NCBI RefSeq assembly: GCF_019059575.1
Contig: NW_024882803.1
Coordinates: 1 to 64,000 of the forward strand
Source: Amphibalanus amphitrite
Taxonomy: Eukaryota; Arthropoda; Thecostraca; Balanomorpha; Balanidae
Direction of reading: 5' to 3'
Length of the DNA: 64,000 nucleotides
Made by a program: the position numbers and the translations under genes. This document shows, piece after piece, positions 60,027 to 64,000 of this stretch (position 1 is the first letter of the stretch; every line of letters begins with the position of its first letter). The notes under the pieces are model-generated. The model was not told the origin of the DNA. It saw nothing but the letters and a program-made list of their open reading frames with translations, and made no database searches.

Positions 60027-60495
60027 TAACGTACTCAGATCACGTCTCCGTCTCGTATAGTGCAAATGGTGTGATGAGGGTAAGGGTTATTAGCGTGAAA
60101 AGGGCAATCTCCGACTTTGCGAAACACTGGAGTCCAATGTTTCAATATCCTGACATGTTCCGTTACTTTCAGCTTCGTCAATTTTCAACTGAAAATGCGC
60201 ATATTTTGGGCGGAGCGAGCCGGGAGATTCGACAGGTTTTGGAGCATGTGTCCGCTAGTGTTTCATGGATGGATGGAAAGTCAGATAAAGTCGTCAGATG
60301 GCTGGAAGGTCATATTTCATGAAGATATATGTGAACTAGGACCTCTCTTTTACGCTGTTGTTGTTCGGAGCCAATTTACCTCTTCATGTTTACCTCATCA
60401 TGTTGTGTTGTGTCTTATAACGTTAAGAGCAGTTTTTAATCCTATTTCCAAGTGTTTTATCCCATGTCGTCTGTCGCGTTATCAAGCTGCTGTAG

Positions 60496-63332
60496 TTACG
60501 TAGCTTCCAATATATTTCCCCAACAGCACGTTGTCTCAAGGGCCTCTCTGGTCTTCTCCCTCCCCTCCATCGCACTCTCACCTTCCTGCGGGCAAAGTTC
60601 GGCAAACATCATACGCACTGCTCTGGACATAACTGCCTCACTGAGGTGCAGGGCCTCCTTGCCACACTCGCGGATGAAGGTGCGGTTGCTGCTCACGCGG
60701 TCGTTTTGAGGACGGCCGTTGACCAGGACGGCAGGAGTCGAGTCTTCAGAGGTAACGGGATCCTGACGGCCTTGCATAGAGTAGCAGGTGTGTCTGAGGA
60801 ACCCCGTCGACTCCGGCAGGGCAGATGACCAGACGGTCAGACCAGGAACCTGCAACAGATGGGTGAGCTACAACACGGGGCACTAAAGGTGGCTTGTCAC
60901 AACCCACAGAAACAATTGATGTCCTGCGGTAACAGGGCAGTTTGCTTTCGTTATTCTTCATTGTGTAAAACAAGACTGGTGGGTTAGCGTTTTTGGTGGG
61001 CCAAATACCCCCCGCAACAAGCAGCCATCACGCCATTGAGCATCTCACCTTCCTCGCTAAGTCGTACACCAGGCTGTGTACCACGGGAATCTCGGATGGG
61101 CTCGCGCTGTGCACCATCAGGTGCACGTCCGAGGGTGTCCCCTCATCCAGCTTCCATATCGTCCGTGTCAGAGAAGCCAGTCGCGTCAGGGCCGCTGCTG
61201 CACGTGCCAGCTGCGCGCGCAGGAGCAACAGAAGCTGCGCAGTGTCCCCGCTCCAGGCGTTTACCTTCAGCATTGCCTTCATGTACCAGAGCGCCCCGTT
61301 CACCAGCACCAGGTCTGGACAGTCGCGGTGACCACGCTCACAGCTCTCAGCGGCCGCCTCCAGCTCCGTCACCGTGGCCTCTGTCCAGAACGGCCGCCAC
61401 TCGAACCGCAGCGACACGCCGGCGGCGGCGGCCGCGCGCGGACAGCAGTGCCACGGGCACACCCGACACCAGCGCTCCGGAGAGTTGGTCCAGTGGATGC
61501 CTCGCTGCCAGTCGGGATAACGATTGGTGTCTTCGGGCGGAGTAGGAACGCCCAGCTCCTGGGCCAAGTGTTGGTAAAGGTTCCGCAGACGCGAGTCGCC
61601 CAGAAGAAGGATGGAGGTGGGCCTGCGGCGGCGCCGGGCGCGCCGCTCCACACAGCGGCGCAGCAGCGGCCCGGTGAGCGGCGGCGGCAGGCAGGTGTCG
61701 CTGTTCGGTGGCGCCGCCTCCTCGCGGTACCGGACCGAGCCCAGACGGTACACGCGCCGACAGACGGACAAAGACGGTGTCGACGGGGACCCGGAGGGCG
61801 CTGGGGGCCCTGAAAATATCTTCGCTGTCAGTTTTTCCTGGTCAAATAAATTCGGTTGGTGTACTCAAATGCACAGTAAGCATGGCATACTTTGCATTTG
61901 AAACCACGAAACCCTGAAACTTTATTTGACAAATTCCCTGGTAAAGCAATTTCCAAACTAGGTATGTCTTTAGGATTGCACAATGCACAATCATATTGCC
62001 TGAAATGCCCAACGGCGGAAATGGCACCTTTTGACTCGCCATTCCAAGCCAGCAAATGTGGTGTGGGCCGTAGCTGGTTTTACTGTGGCTAGCTCCGGCA
62101 TTTGCTCCGGCCAAAGTACTGGCAAGGTCTGGGGCTCTACTGGAGCTGACACATGATCCCAGAGCTTGCCCGCACCACAGCCGGATTTGAGCCACTTCAG
62201 CCGCGCCGTAACTCGATCCGCAACCGTACTTCAGCCACAGTAAGCCAGAGCATCAACGAGGCAGCCGGACCTGGCCGTAGGAAGCCGGACTTGAGCCGTG
62301 GCGGGGAGCCGGACTTGGGCCAGACTTGGCAGTCCGAAACCATACCAACTCGGGAGCGCTCAGGCAAAGGCTGGCTAACCGGGATAGAGCCACATCGACC
62401 CAAACCGCGGCTCTGACGGCGTTCCGTTTACACCGGCCCACCTCTGGCATGTCGAAGTTGCCGGGGCAAAACGGACTTGAGCCAAACCAAATTGCCATGG
62501 CTGCGTTTCGCCCAGCGAGGACCGGCAACATTATTGATAAGGCCGTGGTCGTTGAACTTAATTCTATACCTACGCTTGCGTTAGTTATCAGGCACTGTGG
62601 CTATATCAATAACAGCGATCGTTTCAATAGTTCTGCTGCCTCTTAAATCAGAGCAGAAACATTTTCTGTTCTCAGCTACATATGGGTTCTATTGAAAAAA
62701 AGGCACAAAACAGAACCTTAACAACCACAAAAAGACTGGACTCGTGCGGATAATGCGAGCTGACATACGCCAAAACGCGATTCCGGCCAAGCACGGTTCG
62801 AGAAACAGGTCAGAGGTCAAAGGTCAATTGGTCAAGGGTGATCAATGTTTCAGAGTATGCGTAAAATTGATCAACTCAATGGCACTGAAAGTTTTGTTGC
62901 GATTGACCGCATTTTGTGCGAGCTATTTCCGAAAAACCGAGGAGGGTCCGTTCAACCCCTCCCTCCCCAGGTGCGAGGGTTTTAAAACACTCATATATAA
63001 GCGGAAATAATTAACCTGGAAAAGAACAAAACGAATCATCACGATGACATCATGTGTTGAGTGTGAAAAGGTGTATATTTTAAACATATATTTTTTTATA
63101 CATTCGTACCTGAAGGATTAACGCACCAGAAACCCAGTTGAATTCGTGAATGGTAATTGGGAGCTGCAGATATTACTACGTGAAGCTAAGAAAGGTCATC
63201 ATTTTCCAGCTCACCTGTTTGGCTAAAGCATACAATCAGCAACTGGACCAGGAACACAACCAACACAATCTGCGTTGCACCTCGAAGTCGCCATCTTCTC
63301 AGCAGGACTCTGCGTGGCCACAAAATGGCCAT
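60496..63332 (-). CDS. PC-esterase/SGNH-hydrolase-like type II membrane protein (PCE-B)
   Basis: Three exons on minus: 63332-63215, 61809-61049 and 60849-60496, total 1233 bp, 410 residues, in frame with GT-AG introns. The first codes for a basic N terminus and a hydrophobic anchor (about residues 19-36, IVLVVFLVQLLIVCF), as in Golgi type II enzymes. The second holds a Cys/Arg-rich stem, LLLGDSRLRNLY (Gly-Asp-Ser 110-112, the nucleophile block) and DLVLVNGALWY. The third has ECGKEALHLS, likely carrying the catalytic His. The family modifies glycans by O-acetyl transfer or removal; substrate unknown. It is the paralogue of PCE-A, converging on APN2 with stop codons about 470 bp apart. In the middle exon a block from HWTNSPERW to NGALWY is almost identical to PCE-A, while the rest is clearly diverged. 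CASD1-like or plant-TBL-like affinity is possible. Confidence 0.8.
62040..62640. repeat. Low-complexity repeat in PCE-B intron 1
   Basis: Degenerate words such as GCCGGACTTGAGCC and GGAGCCGGACTTGGGCC recur between about 62160 and 62480. The open frames over it on both strands are by-products. Ends and class are unclear. Confidence 0.5.
62745..62970 (+). repeat. Dispersed repeat R1, copy 4, in PCE-B intron 1
   Basis: It matches 1-235 and 44821-45030: GACATACGCCAAAACGCGAT, AGGTCAAAGGTCAATTGGTC, and CTGAAAGTTTTGTTGCGAT before GAGCTATTTCCG. It ends with GAGGGTCCGTTCAACCC, the same closing motif as the other copies. Confidence 0.75.
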
Positions 63333-64000
63333 TCTATGCCACTATGTAGCATGACACCGTGTTGCTCACTGTCCTCTATTCGCTGCCACAAACCACAACC
63401 CGAATCACTCGTCTTTACACTTTCTGACCTCTCGGAATGGATCGCCACCACTCTCGGCAGTTCAATCGGTGTGGCGCTGCAGCTGCCGGTGCCTGAGCCG
63501 CCGTCTGCACTCTGCACGGTACACCGCCTGGGGCGGTCCGGCCACTGACCCCGGACCGAGAGAGACGCCGCAGCGCCGCGGCGGAGAGACGGCAGAGGTA
63601 GCAATGCTGATAAATGTTGTTTGTAACTAGCTCATAGGATAAAGTTGATGTAGAATGCGCGTAAAATAATCAGTTTTATCGAGACGCATAAAGTGAGTAC
63701 CGGGATACGATTGGTATTTCAAAAGTTGCCCATGCATTATCGATAAACAAAAGAAAAAATGGTTTTCAATGTGCGTACTTCTGTGTGCAATGCGAGGTTC
63801 CGCGCAAATTAGATTTATGGGATAAAATCTTGAGCATCAGCTGACTGTTTATAAAATTAAGCATAAAAGCGAGCTTTTTATGACCGACCGTTCTTTTTAA
63901 ATTGCCTTATTGGTTGGTTTTCATTTTATTTTCCGGGTTAAGTACCTAATTGTGCATGAAAAGTCTAGCCTACCCAGCTGCAACGCCCGGTAACAACCCT
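63333..64000. other. Upstream flank of PCE-B
   Basis: This would contain the 5' UTR and promoter of PCE-B. The part to about 63600 is GC-richer; beyond that it is AT-rich. No motif, repeat or further gene is recognised. Confidence 0.4.

Overview
This is a eukaryotic nuclear window. Genes have many GT-AG introns, exons are GC-rich, and the intergenic DNA is full of transposons, foldback elements, satellites and microsatellites. Gene families and repeat style suggest an arthropod; a crustacean such as a barnacle is my guess from memory, at low confidence. I see no RNA gene and no CRISPR array.

Four protein genes are clear, and they form two inverted pairs. From left to right: a PC-esterase/SGNH-hydrolase-like gene on + (PCE-A, 19691-21091, first exon not found); an M1 aminopeptidase N on - (APN1, 38294-47026, 15 exons); a second aminopeptidase N on + (APN2, 52651-60026, 16 exons); and a second PC-esterase-like gene on - (PCE-B, 60496-63332, 3 exons, with a signal anchor). 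The order PCE>, <APN | APN>, <PCE reads as an inverted duplication centred near 49.8 kb. In the right arm the APN and PCE stop codons lie about 0.47 kb apart. In the left arm they are about 17 kb apart, because that gap is filled by satellites, a LINE and nested TTAA elements. Every comparable exon of APN1 and APN2 has the same length, yet identity is mosaic: exons 1, 2, 8, 11 and 12 are about 92-98 % identical in protein, most others only about 50-72 %. This looks like patchy gene conversion.

Region by region. 1-4993: dispersed AGGTCA-rich repeats, a hAT-like MITE, and two TTAA-flanked elements sharing one TTAA. 4994-16882: an 11.9-kb LTR element with near-identical 4.8-kb LTRs around a 2.3-kb internal region without an intact pol gene, read on the minus strand (LARD-like). 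17639-17936: a 298-bp CT microsatellite. 18009-18874: a third TTAA element type. 19691-21091: PCE-A. 21763-30348: three 2.4-kb tandem units plus a fragment, each with a CCGCAAAA-type low-complexity array and about a dozen CACGTG sites. 30349-34530: a LINE with an intact endonuclease/reverse transcriptase ORF. 34539-38196: foldback elements, a mariner-like element with a TTAA element nested in it, and another TTAA element abutting the 3' end of APN1. 38200-63332: the APN pair and PCE-B, with a truncated LINE in the intergenic centre and repeats in several introns. 63333-64000: nothing recognised.

One pattern crosses these families. A cassette of about 45 bp, roughly GAAA-TTT...ATCGG-C...GAG-TAT, recurs on both strands in many otherwise unrelated repeats of the window.
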